Shown in pieces: positions 18,771 through 26,945 of a stretch of DNA of 64,000 nt; within the stretch, counting starts at the first letter, position 1; the number at the start of each line of letters is the position of its first letter. Origin of the DNA: CAZSHG01 sp964606695 [NCBI: uncultured bacterium]. Lineage in GTDB: Bacteria > UBP14 > UBA6098. The stretch covers positions 46,360-110,359 of the forward strand of contig CAZSHG010000008.1 in the NCBI GenBank assembly GCA_964606695.1, in the 5' to 3' direction. The translations under genes and the position numbers were made by a program. The notes beneath the pieces were generated by a model. That model did no database searches, was not told the DNA's origin, and saw only the letters and a program-made list of their open reading frames with translations.

Positions 18771-19694
18771 TCCCCTCATATAATACCCGGCCATGATAGC
18801 GGCGATAGTGGCGTCACTGGCGGCTACCGTTACCTGCTGGATTCGCTTCGAACGAACGTCGCCCACCGCGAATACGCCCGGCACCGATGTGTGCATGTCC
18901 TTATCGGTTATGATATAACCCTTCTCGTCGGTATCGAGAAAACCTTTTACGAACTCGGAATTCGGCTTGTAACCGGCGTAGATAAATACCCCGGCGACGG
19001 GGATTTCCTCTTCCTTGTTCGTAGCGCGATTTTCGGCGATGACCTTTTCGACGAACTGTTCGCCCTCGATGCGCACGACCTTGTGATTCACCAGACATCT
19101 CGCGTTCTCGGCCTCTTCGATTCGTTCGTAGAGGATTTTTTCCGCGGGGATATAGTCGAGGTATTCGATGAAAGTGACTGTTTTGCACAGATCGAGGAGA
19201 ATATGCCCCTCCTGCAGGCCGGAGTTGCCACATCCTACGACAGCGACGTCCATGTCGCGGAAGAAATTGCCATCGCAGGTGGCGCAATATGAAACCCCCC
19301 TACCGTAAAACTCCTTTTCTCCGGGCACACCTATTTTGCTCGGATAACTTCCGGTAGCAATTATGACAACTTTAGCGACGAATTCCTTCCCGGTGGCGTG
19401 CACAGCGATTCTGCCGTCGTCCAGTTTCTCCAGCGATTTGACATCGACGAACTCGCGAACCTCCGAGCCAAATTTTTCGGCCTGCGCGCGGAATTTTTTC
19501 AACAGGTCTCCACCGCTAATTCCATCGGGGAAACCGGGGTAGTTTTCCATGCGGTGTGTCGTCGATGCCAGCCCGCCGGTCATCTGGCGTTCGAGCAGAA
19601 GTGTTTTATGCAATTCCCTCGACGCGTAAATCGCCGCGGTTAAACCGCCCGCGCCACCGCCGATTATTATAATATCGTATTCTTCGACCATCAT
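18765..19694 (-). CDS. trxB: Thioredoxin reductase
   Basis: Low-molecular-weight FAD/NADPH thioredoxin reductase, 309 residues. Visible are IIIGGGAGGLTAAIYASREL (FAD), the redox-active CATC in SYCATCDGNFFRD, the nucleotide site VVGCGNSGLQEG, and GVFAVGDVRSKRIQQVTVAASDA at the C-terminus. Its ATG overlaps the stop of the TlpA-like gene by 4 bp, so the reductase is coupled to an exported thioredoxin. Cofactor (NADPH or ferredoxin-type/NADH) is not certain: the HRRxxxR NADPH motif is not evident in the second binding domain. Confidence 0.94.
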   Translation of the reverse strand: MMVEEYDIIIIGGGAGGLTAAIYASRELHKTLLLERQMTGGLASTTHRMENYPGFPDGISGGDLLKKFRAQAEKFGSEVREFVDVKSLEKLDDGRIAVHATGKEFVAKVVIIATGSYPSKIGVPGEKEFYGRGVSYCATCDGNFFRDMDVAVVGCGNSGLQEGHILLDLCKTVTFIEYLDYIPAEKILYERIEEAENARCLVNHKVVRIEGEQFVEKVIAENRATNKEEEIPVAGVFIYAGYKPNSEFVKGFLDTDEKGYIITDKDMHTSVPGVFAVGDVRSKRIQQVTVAASDATIAAIMAGYYMRGL

Positions 19695-20248
19695 CGCTCC
19701 CCATTACCCATGCTATCCACTGTCCCCACGGAACCTCCCGGCGGCAATCCTACTGCTTTTCTCAACATCTTCCGGAAATCGTCGTCCTCGAAACTCGGCG
19801 CGCCGGTAATTCGCATAGCCTCACGGCCGTCGCTGAGCAGTATTCGCGTGGGGATCGCGTCTATATGCATGTTGGCGAAAAGCGCGCTGTCCGCATGGAC
19901 TATATGCAGGTCGATTTCAAGCGAATCCACCAGATTGTCGAACTCGGATGGCTCCTCGAATGAAAAGACCACTACCGGGATATTATATTCATCGAATTCC
20001 CGCTGGATTTCATACAGGGCGACTAATTCATAGCCACATGTCAGGCACCAGCTCACGAGAAAACTCATAACCGCGGGACCTTCGGATATGTCCTTCTGAG
20101 TGAACTCACCGCCGGAACTGTCGTAAGCCGTGAATTCCGGTATCCGTGGCCCTTCGGCCTCGATTTTGGACTCGACTCTGTCGTTGCCGCAGGAAAGCGC
20201 AACCAACGACGCTAAAATTATGATGATTGTTAATTTTCGGTTCCGCAT
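19691..20248 (-). CDS. TlpA/ResA-like exported thioredoxin
   Basis: 185 residues with an N-terminal hydrophobic signal ending in VALSCG, which is lipoprotein-like although alanine at -3 is unusual. The thioredoxin fold carries the active site CLTC in VSWCLTCGYELVALYEI, the TlpA-type position, and the cis-proline region AIPTRILL. It should act in the periplasm, probably keeping cytochrome or other thiols reduced. It lies between yigZ (8-nt gap) and trxB (4-bp overlap). The electron path from cytosolic TrxB would need a membrane carrier such as the DsbD-like protein at 10062. Confidence 0.85.
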   Translation of the reverse strand: MRNRKLTIIIILASLVALSCGNDRVESKIEAEGPRIPEFTAYDSSGGEFTQKDISEGPAVMSFLVSWCLTCGYELVALYEIQREFDEYNIPVVVFSFEEPSEFDNLVDSLEIDLHIVHADSALFANMHIDAIPTRILLSDGREAMRITGAPSFEDDDFRKMLRKAVGLPPGGSVGTVDSMGNGER

Positions 20249-20256
20249 TATTCCTC

Positions 20257-20871
20257 TTAAGCTTCTTCGATTTTCGCTCTTCCATGGGTCAAACTGGCCG
20301 CTATATCCTCTATTTCGGGCAGTGCAGTGCGGGGAATCCGGATTCTCAATTTCACGTCAACGCCGAAATTAGACTCGATAATTTCGCCACGAAGTCTATC
20401 TACGTTCGCCGTGAATTCGTCGTGGACGCTATAGGGCAGTCGAATCGAGAAGAGAAAAGTAACGACCCGTTCCTCGATCCCGGAATCCCTAACCGCCAGC
20501 GACGCCGTCTGCGAATACGCGCGCATTAACCCGCCAACACCGAGTTTCGTGCCGCCGAAGTATCTCGAAACGACACATGCGGCGTCGATAACATCGGCTC
20601 CCGCAAGGACTCTTAATATCGGCAATCCCGCGCTTCCAGAAGGTTCGCCGTCGTCGCTGGAATGCTCCTCTAACCTATCGCCGCCGATTCGGAAGGCCCA
20701 GCAGTGGTGAGTCGCATCCGGAAACTTCTCGATCTCGCCATCCAGAAAGGCTTTGAAAGCCTCCCGCGAAGGCACATTACCGGCGTGTGCGATGAAACGA
20801 GAGCCTTTGATCATGGCCTCCGCGCGGCCATGGCTTCCCAGAGTCAAATAACTGTTCTTCGTATCCGCCAT
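20257..20871 (-). CDS. yigZ: YigZ/IMPACT family protein (UPF0029)
   Basis: 204 residues with the IMPACT N-terminal domain: SRFIAHAGNVPSREAF, HHCWAFRI, SDDGEPSGSAGLPIL and VSRYFGGTKLGVGGLMRAY. The C-terminal part is the EF-G-like domain IV fold (about residues 140-204). In other organisms the family is linked to translation control, but the bacterial function is not settled. It is the first gene of the yigZ-tlpA-trxB run. Confidence 0.93.
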   Translation of the reverse strand: MADTKNSYLTLGSHGRAEAMIKGSRFIAHAGNVPSREAFKAFLDGEIEKFPDATHHCWAFRIGGDRLEEHSSDDGEPSGSAGLPILRVLAGADVIDAACVVSRYFGGTKLGVGGLMRAYSQTASLAVRDSGIEERVVTFLFSIRLPYSVHDEFTANVDRLRGEIIESNFGVDVKLRIRIPRTALPEIEDIAASLTHGRAKIEEA

Positions 20872-20879
20872 AACGGATT

Positions 20880-20907
20880 ATATTAACCTGAACGGCGTTC
20901 TACGCAA
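20880..20907 (-). promoter_or_regulatory. Promoter of yigZ-tlpA-trxB, leaderless geometry
   Basis: On the minus strand TTGCGT (20907-20902), 16-bp spacer, TAATAT (20885-20880), then 8 nt to the ATG at 20871. There is no ribosome site. Confidence 0.5.
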
Positions 20908-20957
20908 GGTTTTTTTGTAAATAAAAGGCGATATCGATCGGCGAATCGCGCGTGGGA

Positions 20958-21323
20958 TTATATGGCGTCCGGGTCGTCGGACATTATTCCGTAAATATTG
21001 CCCTCCGTGTCCTTGAAATACGCGAGATATCCCACGCCGGGTATGGCCTGCTTCTCATAAATAATCTCACCGCCGGCGGATAAGATTTTCTCGATGGATT
21101 TATCGACGTCGTCCACGCCTATCGTGTTTGTAATAATCGAGTTCGGCTCCCTGGCCGAGAAAGCGCCGTCGATTCCCGGTTCGTCCTCGTCGCCGGCCTG
21201 GATCAACCAGTAATCCATCGGGCCGTCCCATTTGTGAACCTTCCATCCGAAAGCCTTTTCGTAAAACTTGATAGCGCGTTTCGGGTTATCGACTCCGATT
21301 TCGAAATGCACCACCTTTGGCAT
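20958..21323 (-). CDS. VOC family (glyoxalase/bleomycin-resistance fold) protein
   Basis: A 121-residue single-domain vicinal-oxygen-chelate protein: VVHFEIGVDNPKRAIKFYEKAFGWKV at the start, GVDDVDKSIEKILSAGGEI in the second half and YFKDTEGNIYGIM at the end, matching the paired beta-alpha-beta-beta-beta modules. Such proteins bind a divalent metal and act as lyases, dioxygenases or binding proteins; the substrate is not readable. AGGAGG 4 nt before the ATG gives a strong start. Monocistronic. Confidence 0.88.
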   Translation of the reverse strand: MPKVVHFEIGVDNPKRAIKFYEKAFGWKVHKWDGPMDYWLIQAGDEDEPGIDGAFSAREPNSIITNTIGVDDVDKSIEKILSAGGEIIYEKQAIPGVGYLAYFKDTEGNIYGIMSDDPDAI

Positions 21324-21467
21324 AATTCCTCCTCGATAAAATTAAAATTATAACGATCTACGCGAAAATAAATATGGAAAAAAAGGATTATCGATTAGAA
21401 TAATCCGTCCTCAAAAATTGAAGGAAAAAAGTGAAGTTAATAATCGTAGCTTTATCCACTTATATTA

Positions 21468-21959
21468 TCATTCAATCAATGCGTCTAATTTCGCTATTAT
21501 CTCCTCCGCGATTTCACCCGTGTTGTTCAACACGGACGCCGATGTTATCGCGTCGATGCCATCCTTTTCATATTCATATTCCTCGTCGCCGGCAGTCAGA
21601 AATAAAATCAACTTATCTTGCGGTTCAATTTTCCCAATCAGTCGTCTGGCGCGACGGTTGAGTATCATCCATCCCTCGACCTCGTCCATCAGGATTATCG
21701 CGTCGTAATTGTCCAGATCGATTTTGTGCGCCTTCGAGAACTCCACTATCTCGATCTGGCAGGTTTCGGAATATTTATCGACGATATCGTTCAGGACCGC
21801 GTCCTTGAATTCGCTGGACACGCCGGTAACCATTATTTTGCAGTCGGCATCCGGATTTTCGTAAACCTCGGCGGGTATCGTATCTTTGCAGGAAACAAAT
21901 ACCGTCACCGTGACTACGGCGATTAGCAGAGCATTCTTATAGTGCGATTTCAATTTCAT
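21468..21959 (-). CDS. Hypothetical lipoprotein with a flavodoxin-like layout
   Basis: About 163 residues. The N-terminus is a lipoprotein signal (LLIAVVTVTVFVSCKD). The rest alternates strands and helices (CKIMVTGVSSEFKDAVLND, YDAIILMDEVEGWMILNRRARRLIG, KLILFLTAGDEEYEY), reminiscent of a flavodoxin fold, but there is no FMN-loop motif. GGAGG abuts the ATG at 21959, while a TTG two codons later (21953) is spaced 6 nt from it; TTG may be the true start. A 15-bp palindrome lies between this gene and nikR. Function unknown. Confidence 0.7.
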   Translation of the reverse strand: MKLKSHYKNALLIAVVTVTVFVSCKDTIPAEVYENPDADCKIMVTGVSSEFKDAVLNDIVDKYSETCQIEIVEFSKAHKIDLDNYDAIILMDEVEGWMILNRRARRLIGKIEPQDKLILFLTAGDEEYEYEKDGIDAITSASVLNNTGEIAEEIIAKLDALIE

Positions 21960-21982
21960 CCTCCGTGCGTGCGGTTTTTCTA

Positions 21983-21997
21983 ATCATAAATTATGAT
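21983..21997. promoter_or_regulatory. 15-bp palindrome between nikR and the lipoprotein gene
   Basis: ATCATAA (21983-21989) and TTATGAT (21991-21997) are exact complements around one central base. The site begins 3 nt after the nikR stop and ends 24 nt before the lipoprotein start codon. It has no G+C stem or T-tract, so it is more likely an operator than a terminator. NikR as the binder is only a guess from adjacency. Confidence 0.4.
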
Positions 21998-21999
21998 GA

Positions 22000-22401
22000 T
22001 TAAACCGGCTGGCGAAATATCATTTTGCCGCTTATGACGCCGCGGATTCGGGACATATCCTCGGTAATCGACGCTATTTCTCCGGCGGTGCCGCGTATCA
22101 CGGTTACCTCGAAACAGCGGTTCTCGTCGATATGCACGTGCATTGTCCCGACGATATTATCCAGGTGCCGGTGCTGTTCGTGGACTAATTTGTGGTTGAG
22201 ATGCTTGCTGTGATCGAACACCAGAGCATGCGCGCCTATAGCCGGTGTTTCCGGGTCTTCCAGCCTGCTTTCGCTGATTGCGGCGTTCATCAGCTCGCGT
22301 ATCGCCTCCGACCGGTTTTCGTAGCCGCGTTTTTGAATATAATCCTCGAACTCCTCGACCAATTCCTCTTCCACGCTGATACTGAATCTTTTAGTGGCCA
22401 T
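22000..22401 (-). CDS. nikR: Nickel-responsive transcriptional regulator NikR
   Basis: 133 residues with an N-terminal ribbon-helix-helix (KRFSISVEEELVEEFEDYI) and a C-terminal ACT-like metal domain. The four nickel ligands are all in place and match E. coli H76/H87/H89/C95: H77, H88 and H90 (in TMHVHI) and C96. It should repress nickel uptake genes when nickel is replete, implying nickel enzymes elsewhere in the genome. No nik or hydrogenase genes are in the window. AGGAGG precedes the ATG; rsmI ends immediately upstream, so both are cotranscribed. Confidence 0.94.
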   Translation of the reverse strand: MATKRFSISVEEELVEEFEDYIQKRGYENRSEAIRELMNAAISESRLEDPETPAIGAHALVFDHSKHLNHKLVHEQHRHLDNIVGTMHVHIDENRCFEVTVIRGTAGEIASITEDMSRIRGVISGKMIFRQPV

Positions 22402-23082
22402 TTATTCCTCCTGCTTTGGCCCGATTACCAGAACCAATTCGCCTATTATATCGCCCTCGATGGCGTTAATTTCGCTCAATTTGCCACGGATTACTTCCTC
22501 GAACTTTTTAGTGAGTTCGCGGCACAGGACAGCCTCCCGGTCGCCCAGAATTGCTATGGCATCGACAATGAATTTGCGTATCCGATGCGGTGAGACATAG
22601 AAAACAAGCGTCGATTCTGTGTCCTCGGCCAGGATTCGCAACCTTCGCCTGCGATTTTTCCCCGCGTGGGATAAAAAACCCTCGAACCGCGTCTCTTGCA
22701 CCGAAAACCCCGAGAGCACCAACGCCGGCACGAAAGCCGTCGGGCCGGGAAGGACTTCCAGCTCGATTCCCTCCGCGATCGCCGCGCGAGACAGAGTATG
22801 CCCCGGGTCGGAAACGCCCGGCGTCCCGGCCTCGGAAATCAGCGCGATAACTTTGCCCTCTTTCACCTGCTCGATGACATTCTCCGCACGCCTGCGTTCG
22901 TTCCGCACATGAAAGGAGAACACCGGCGTGGAAATTTCGTATCTATCCAGCAGAATCTTCGCCTTGCGAGTGTCTTCCGTAGCGATAGCGTCGGCCTCGC
23001 GGAGCACGCGAATGGCTCGAAGCGTAATATCTTCGAGATTACCGATGGGGGTCGGGACGAATATGAGCTTGCCACCTGGCAT
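22402..23082 (-). CDS. rsmI: 16S rRNA 2'-O-ribose C1402 methyltransferase
   Basis: A tetrapyrrole-methylase-fold protein of 226 residues that methylates the ribose of C1402 in the decoding centre. Typical motifs are LIFVPTPIGNLEDITLRAI, DAIATEDTRKAKILLDRY, LISEAGTPGVSDPG, and EVLPGPTAFVPALVLSG, with the C-terminal CRELTKKFEEVIRG. It is shorter than the E. coli protein, which has a further C-terminal domain of about 50 residues. nikR follows directly. Confidence 0.95.
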   Translation of the reverse strand: MPGGKLIFVPTPIGNLEDITLRAIRVLREADAIATEDTRKAKILLDRYEISTPVFSFHVRNERRRAENVIEQVKEGKVIALISEAGTPGVSDPGHTLSRAAIAEGIELEVLPGPTAFVPALVLSGFSVQETRFEGFLSHAGKNRRRRLRILAEDTESTLVFYVSPHRIRKFIVDAIAILGDREAVLCRELTKKFEEVIRGKLSEINAIEGDIIGELVLVIGPKQEE

Positions 23083-23091
23083 GATTAATGT

Positions 23092-23120
23092 AATATAAAA
23101 TAACTCCGGCGATTACACAA
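23092..23120 (-). promoter_or_regulatory. Promoter of rsmI-nikR, leaderless geometry
   Basis: On the minus strand TTGTGT (23120-23115), 17-bp spacer, TATATT (23097-23092), then 9 nt to the ATG at 23082, with no ribosome site. Confidence 0.6.
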
Positions 23121-23146
23121 GCTCAAAGCGAATTTAGCGAACCGGC

Positions 23147-23175
23147 TTGACATCGTCGCGCACGAAAGCTATTAT
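23147..23175 (+). promoter_or_regulatory. Promoter of the 23183 T9SS cargo gene, leaderless geometry
   Basis: TTGACA (23147-23152), 17-bp spacer, TATTAT (23170-23175). The ATG at 23183 begins 7 nt after the -10 box; another in-frame ATG at 23177 would lie upstream of the start point. No ribosome site. Confidence 0.65.
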
Positions 23176-23182
23176 TATGCTC

Positions 23183-24436
23183 ATGAGACGGTTATCGATA
23201 ATAACATTGATTCTACTTACTGCGGCGATGTCATTCGCGCAGAGGCGGTATTACCACGAAACTGGCGCGGCGATTTTGCGTGTGGATGAGGCTTATCCCG
23301 GCGCGATAGTCGAACACCGACTGGTCGCCACCGGCGCGGATAATCTGTTCCGCGCATTCATCGCATTTAGCGACGCAGGCGGCCAATACGCCTACGGTAG
23401 CGCTCACGAATACGAGCCGCTCTCGGAAGGCACTTTCACGCTCTACGAACCGCCAGCCCCCGACGACCCCGACACGCTTCAGATTTATGAATTCTACGAC
23501 ACCGTAGCAGTCATCGACAGTTATATGGTTGATACAATATGGGTTTACGACACGACCTACAATTACAATCTAACCCAATCGCAGACCCATTTCTTCTTCG
23601 AGGACACCGCGATGGGAATCCTGGTAGATCAACATATTACGGCCTATTACGACACTACGGCGAAATTTTTCGCGGAATATATTTTCGAGAACACCGGCGG
23701 CGGCACACTTTCAAACTTGAACGTCGTGTTATTCTACGACGGCGACGTCCCCGACTGGGGCTACCGCGACGATTATCCCTTCTCCATAGATTATCTGGAC
23801 GCTGTGGCGGTTCGCGACGGTTCCGAACCGGGCGGGGTCTGTTCGGGCTTCTGCGCCCTGCATCCCGATACTGCGTCCCAACTCGGCGCATGGTTCGAGT
23901 GGGTCGATACGCTGGCAGAATCGGACACGACGAACATGGTTTCACTGCTGAACGATGAACCAATCTGGCCTGTGGAATCCGAAATTAGTCCCGGCGACTG
24001 GTCGGTTTACCAGATATGGAATTACGGCGACCTCGCGCCCGGTGAAATCGACACGCTACGCATAGCTTTCATCGCCCACGATTCCACCGGCTTCGATTCG
24101 CTGGCGGCGGAAGCTCGCGGCGACAGCGTCGTATCGGCAATCGAAGAACCTATTGCGAGCAAGCCGGAACGATTGGACATCACGATAGCGCCAAATCCCT
24201 TCAATTCCTACTGCAAAATAACACTGCCGGAAATCCCCGGTCGGGAAGCGTCATTGGAAATTTTTTCCCTGGACGGCAGAATCGTGAACCAATTCGAAAT
24301 TGCGGGCAAATCGCGAAATATCACATGGCAGGCCAGAGACGATCGCGGCATTCAACTTCCCAGCGGAGTCTATCTCGTCCGATACGTAGTCGCCGGCGAA
24401 ACGCGATCCACCGCCAAAGCTATCCTCATCAAATAA
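23183..24436 (+). CDS. Secreted protein with T9SS type A sorting domain
   Basis: From ATG 23183 the product is about 417 residues: signal peptide (MRRLSIITLILLTAAMSFAQ), a beta-rich body resembling adhesion or choice-of-anchor domains with many Asp/Thr/Tyr residues, and a C-terminal sorting domain starting IAPNPFNSY and ending in AKAILIK. The body is not a family I can name. Upstream in-frame ATGs at 23147 and 23177 fall in the promoter. The sorting domain here has the short, uninterrupted loop between SLDGR and ITWQ, unlike the proteins at 26946 and 37965. It should cross the outer membrane through the type IX system, whose machinery is not in the window. Confidence 0.83.
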   Translation: MRRLSIITLILLTAAMSFAQRRYYHETGAAILRVDEAYPGAIVEHRLVATGADNLFRAFIAFSDAGGQYAYGSAHEYEPLSEGTFTLYEPPAPDDPDTLQIYEFYDTVAVIDSYMVDTIWVYDTTYNYNLTQSQTHFFFEDTAMGILVDQHITAYYDTTAKFFAEYIFENTGGGTLSNLNVVLFYDGDVPDWGYRDDYPFSIDYLDAVAVRDGSEPGGVCSGFCALHPDTASQLGAWFEWVDTLAESDTTNMVSLLNDEPIWPVESEISPGDWSVYQIWNYGDLAPGEIDTLRIAFIAHDSTGFDSLAAEARGDSVVSAIEEPIASKPERLDITIAPNPFNSYCKITLPEIPGREASLEIFSLDGRIVNQFEIAGKSRNITWQARDDRGIQLPSGVYLVRYVVAGETRSTAKAILIK

Positions 24437-24439
24437 AAA

Positions 24440-24462
24440 AGGGCGCGGAAACTCCACGCCCT
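24440..24462 (-). terminator. Intrinsic terminator of butyrate kinase
   Basis: Read on the minus strand, AGGGCG...CGCCCT forms a 6-bp stem extended by three inner pairs, followed directly by TTTTTTATTT. It ends the buk transcript 25 nt after its stop codon and may also serve the convergent T9SS gene, which stops at 24436. Confidence 0.85.
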
Positions 24463-24487
24463 CTAATGTTAGCTTTATCGACCGGTA

Positions 24488-25549
24488 TCAGTCGTATTCC
24501 TTCTCCTCTTCCTCGCCGTTGACCACTCGCAGGACGCCCATCACGAGGCCTTCCATCTCATCCTCGCCGGGATAGATATAAACGGGCGCGATCCAATCGA
24601 CATACTTGCGGATCGTATCCATCATCGACTCGTTGTTCGCTATTCCCCCGGTAATCAGTATCGCATCGACTTCCCCCTTGAGCGCCGCTGAATACGCGCC
24701 TATCTCCTTACTCAACTGATAGATAAACGCACGCAATACTAAATCGACATCCGCGTCCGTTTTCGCCTTCTCGACCACCTCGGCAACGTTGTCCATACCC
24801 ACCAGACTTAGCATGCCGCCGGTTTTGATGAGCTTCTTCAACATCTCGCGCTCGGAGTATTCGCCCGAATAACATAACTTCACCAGCCCGGTTATCGGCA
24901 ATGTTCCGGTGCGTTGCGGGGAGAAAGGCCCGCCGTCGTTGGCATTATTGACATCGATCTGCCGCCCTTGCCGATGGGCGGTCACACTGATTCCGCCGCC
25001 AAGATGCGCGACAACCAGATTGAGATCTTCATACTTCGCGCCCACCTTGTGAGCATGTTTCTTCGCGACCATCTTGATATTCAGCGCGTGCGCCAGCGAC
25101 ACTCGCGGAATCTCCTTCAGCCCGGACACATACGACACGTCGTCGAACTCGTCCACGCTGACCGGATCGACGATATATGCCGGAATTCCCAGCGGCGTTG
25201 CGATTTCGTCGGCCAGCAGGCATCCGATATTCGAAATATGATCCGCCTGGACGTTGCCCTGCTTGACATCCGCCTTCATAGCGTAGTTCACCAGGTATGT
25301 CCCCGACACCAGGGGCTTGAACGGCCCGCCTCGCCCGACCACTGCGTCCAGCGTGTCCAGCTTGACATCGTGTTTCTCGATTGCCCCGCGTATCGTCTTC
25401 GCACGGAACTCGTGCTGATCGTAAGTGTGTTCGAACTCCGCCAGCTCCTCAGCCTCGTGCCTTATCGATTCCACAAAGACCGGTTCGTCGTCGTCGTAAA
25501 CAGCCACCTTGGTCGAAGTCGCTCCGGGATTAATTGCCAATATACGCAT
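24488..25549 (-). CDS. buk: Butyrate kinase
   Basis: An acetokinase-family enzyme (353 residues from ATG 25549) that interconverts butyryl phosphate and butyrate, making ATP in fermentation; branched-chain substrates are also possible. Visible are the N-terminal LAINPGATSTKVAVYDDD, VVGRGGPFKPLVSGTY, VAHLGGGISVTAH, NDGGPFSPQRTGTLP and ITGGIANNESMMD. AAGGAGC lies upstream of ATG 25549; the longer reading adds 23 residues with no support. No phosphotransbutyrylase gene is adjacent, which is unusual. Confidence 0.93.
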   Translation of the reverse strand: MRILAINPGATSTKVAVYDDDEPVFVESIRHEAEELAEFEHTYDQHEFRAKTIRGAIEKHDVKLDTLDAVVGRGGPFKPLVSGTYLVNYAMKADVKQGNVQADHISNIGCLLADEIATPLGIPAYIVDPVSVDEFDDVSYVSGLKEIPRVSLAHALNIKMVAKKHAHKVGAKYEDLNLVVAHLGGGISVTAHRQGRQIDVNNANDGGPFSPQRTGTLPITGLVKLCYSGEYSEREMLKKLIKTGGMLSLVGMDNVAEVVEKAKTDADVDLVLRAFIYQLSKEIGAYSAALKGEVDAILITGGIANNESMMDTIRKYVDWIAPVYIYPGEDEMEGLVMGVLRVVNGEEEEKEYD

Positions 25550-25675
25550 CTTTAGCTCCTTTGCAGTTGGTTCCTTCAAATAGCTTCCCAATATAAATCG
25601 ACCTTTTTGGCAGGGCAACCGAAAATCGGAAAAATCGTCTTGCGAAATCCTTTTTTTTCGATTTCATTGTGTTCG

Positions 25676-26482
25676 ATGAAAGATGACCGCTCAAATAAAA
25701 GCCTCATCGACGAACTTCGAGTTCTTTTCCGCAAAATAGGCGAACTCGATTTCAAGACGACGTTCGTGCTACTCGCGGTTGCCGTCATATCCACGGTCAA
25801 CTACTATTATGGCAACCGCAGTTTCATGAAGGACGTCTTCGTGGGCACCTTCCCCGACCGATCGCAGTTGGTCTATATGAGCGTTATTCTCCGCAATATC
25901 GCGCGCTTCCTGTTCAGCTTCGTCCTGCCGCTGATACTAATCAAGTGGCCGCTGAAAGGCAGGTTCCGCGATTACGGCCTCGGCGTAGGCGACTGGCGTT
26001 TCGGCGTGAAAATTACGATCATCTTCGTGCTGGCGATGTTGCCCGTGCTCTGGTTCGCGTCCGCCTCGGAATCCTTCGCACGCACCTACCCGGCGTGCCC
26101 CGGTGTCAAGGCCGACTGGGGCAAATTCTTGCTTTTCGTCTCCACCTATTTCATCTACATGACCGGATGGGAATTCCTGTGGCGCGGTTTTATGCTATTC
26201 GGTCTGAAAAACAAACTGGGCTACTACGCTATTTTTGTGCAGACCATTCCCTTCGTGATCCTTCATTACGGCAAACCCTCAGCGGAATCTTTCGGCGCGA
26301 TTTTCGCTGGAGTTGCTCTGGGCATCCTTGCCTGGCGCTCGAAAAGCTTCTGGTATCCGATGCTGACCCACACTGCGGTAATAATCTCGATCAACACCAT
26401 AGCCGTCCTCCGTTTCCGCACTGGCAACTACGGCATCGCCCTGCACGATTTGATCGAAGTGCTTGGCGGGATAGTTAAATAG
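25676..26482 (+). CDS. CPBP-family intramembrane metalloprotease (Rce1-like)
   Basis: About 268 residues with roughly seven membrane segments. The CPBP (ABI/CAAX) motifs are recognisable: the first as WEFLWRGFMLFGL, where the canonical double glutamate is Trp-Glu but the E-XXX-R spacing is kept; the second as FVILHYGKPSAE; the third as HTAVIISIN. Members cleave membrane peptides or act as immunity proteins; the substrate here is unknown. ATG 25676 is preferred over the upstream frame beginning 25607, whose first 23 residues are not family-like. No ribosome site is obvious. Confidence 0.8.
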   Translation: MKDDRSNKSLIDELRVLFRKIGELDFKTTFVLLAVAVISTVNYYYGNRSFMKDVFVGTFPDRSQLVYMSVILRNIARFLFSFVLPLILIKWPLKGRFRDYGLGVGDWRFGVKITIIFVLAMLPVLWFASASESFARTYPACPGVKADWGKFLLFVSTYFIYMTGWEFLWRGFMLFGLKNKLGYYAIFVQTIPFVILHYGKPSAESFGAIFAGVALGILAWRSKSFWYPMLTHTAVIISINTIAVLRFRTGNYGIALHDLIEVLGGIVK

Positions 26483-26945
26483 ACGTTCGCACCGCGAAAT
26501 CGGCTGGCACACCTAACGCTACGTGCGAGCTGTTTTCTCTTACATTTCCTCTCGTTCCATTCGCTCTGCGGTGGAACGTCTTCCCTCACCGCTCCGCGGT
26601 GATTACTTCGCAAGACAATTCGACGCAGAGCGCCATAAAAAAGGCTCCTACGCCGGAGCGTTGGAGCCAGGAGAAAAAATCTATCTTAAGTGATATTCGG
26701 TGTTCTCGTTAATCAAGCGAGGTATAATATAATCCACGATCAACCTTTTTTGACTTGACAACGCGTCCATTGTAAACTTTATTGTCCCTTAAAATGAGAG
26801 AATTATGCGAAATTTTAACCCGAAAGCTTCCGCGACTAAGAAGTCGGGTGAATAATCGCGCACATTCTCGAAAAATGCAAAATCGAATCGATAAATTGAC
26901 TCTGCGGCTTATGGTTGCAGGTTTTTATCAACAAAAGGAGCACTT
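26483..26945. other. 463-base intergenic region with structured repeats, a minus-strand terminator and a plus-strand promoter
   Basis: The left part has nested inverted repeats: CGCTCTGCG (from about 26559) pairs with CGCAGAGCG (about 26624), enclosing the perfect TCACCGC/GCGGTGA hairpin at 26586-26602, and a competing GACGTT/AACGTC pairing. A hairpin at 26643-26668 has a T-run only on the minus strand. Further right, TTGACT (26750-26755) with TAAACT (26773-26778) is a plausible promoter for the T9SS gene, giving a leader of about 160 nt containing a CGACT/AGTCG hairpin. I see no coding gene. Whether the left part is an ncRNA or a dispersed repeat cannot be decided here. Confidence 0.55.
26643..26668 (-). 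terminator. Minus-strand terminator-like hairpin in an intergenic region
   Basis: GGCTCC (26643-26648) pairs with GGAGCC (26663-26668); on the minus strand the stem is followed by TTTTTTA. No annotated minus-strand gene ends here, so it would terminate an unrecognised transcript, or stop antisense transcription into the CPBP gene. Confidence 0.5.

Noticed and set aside
26428-26613. Minus-strand 61-codon frame in the structured gap
   Set aside because: Reads through the hairpins with no ribosome site and overlaps the CPBP gene.
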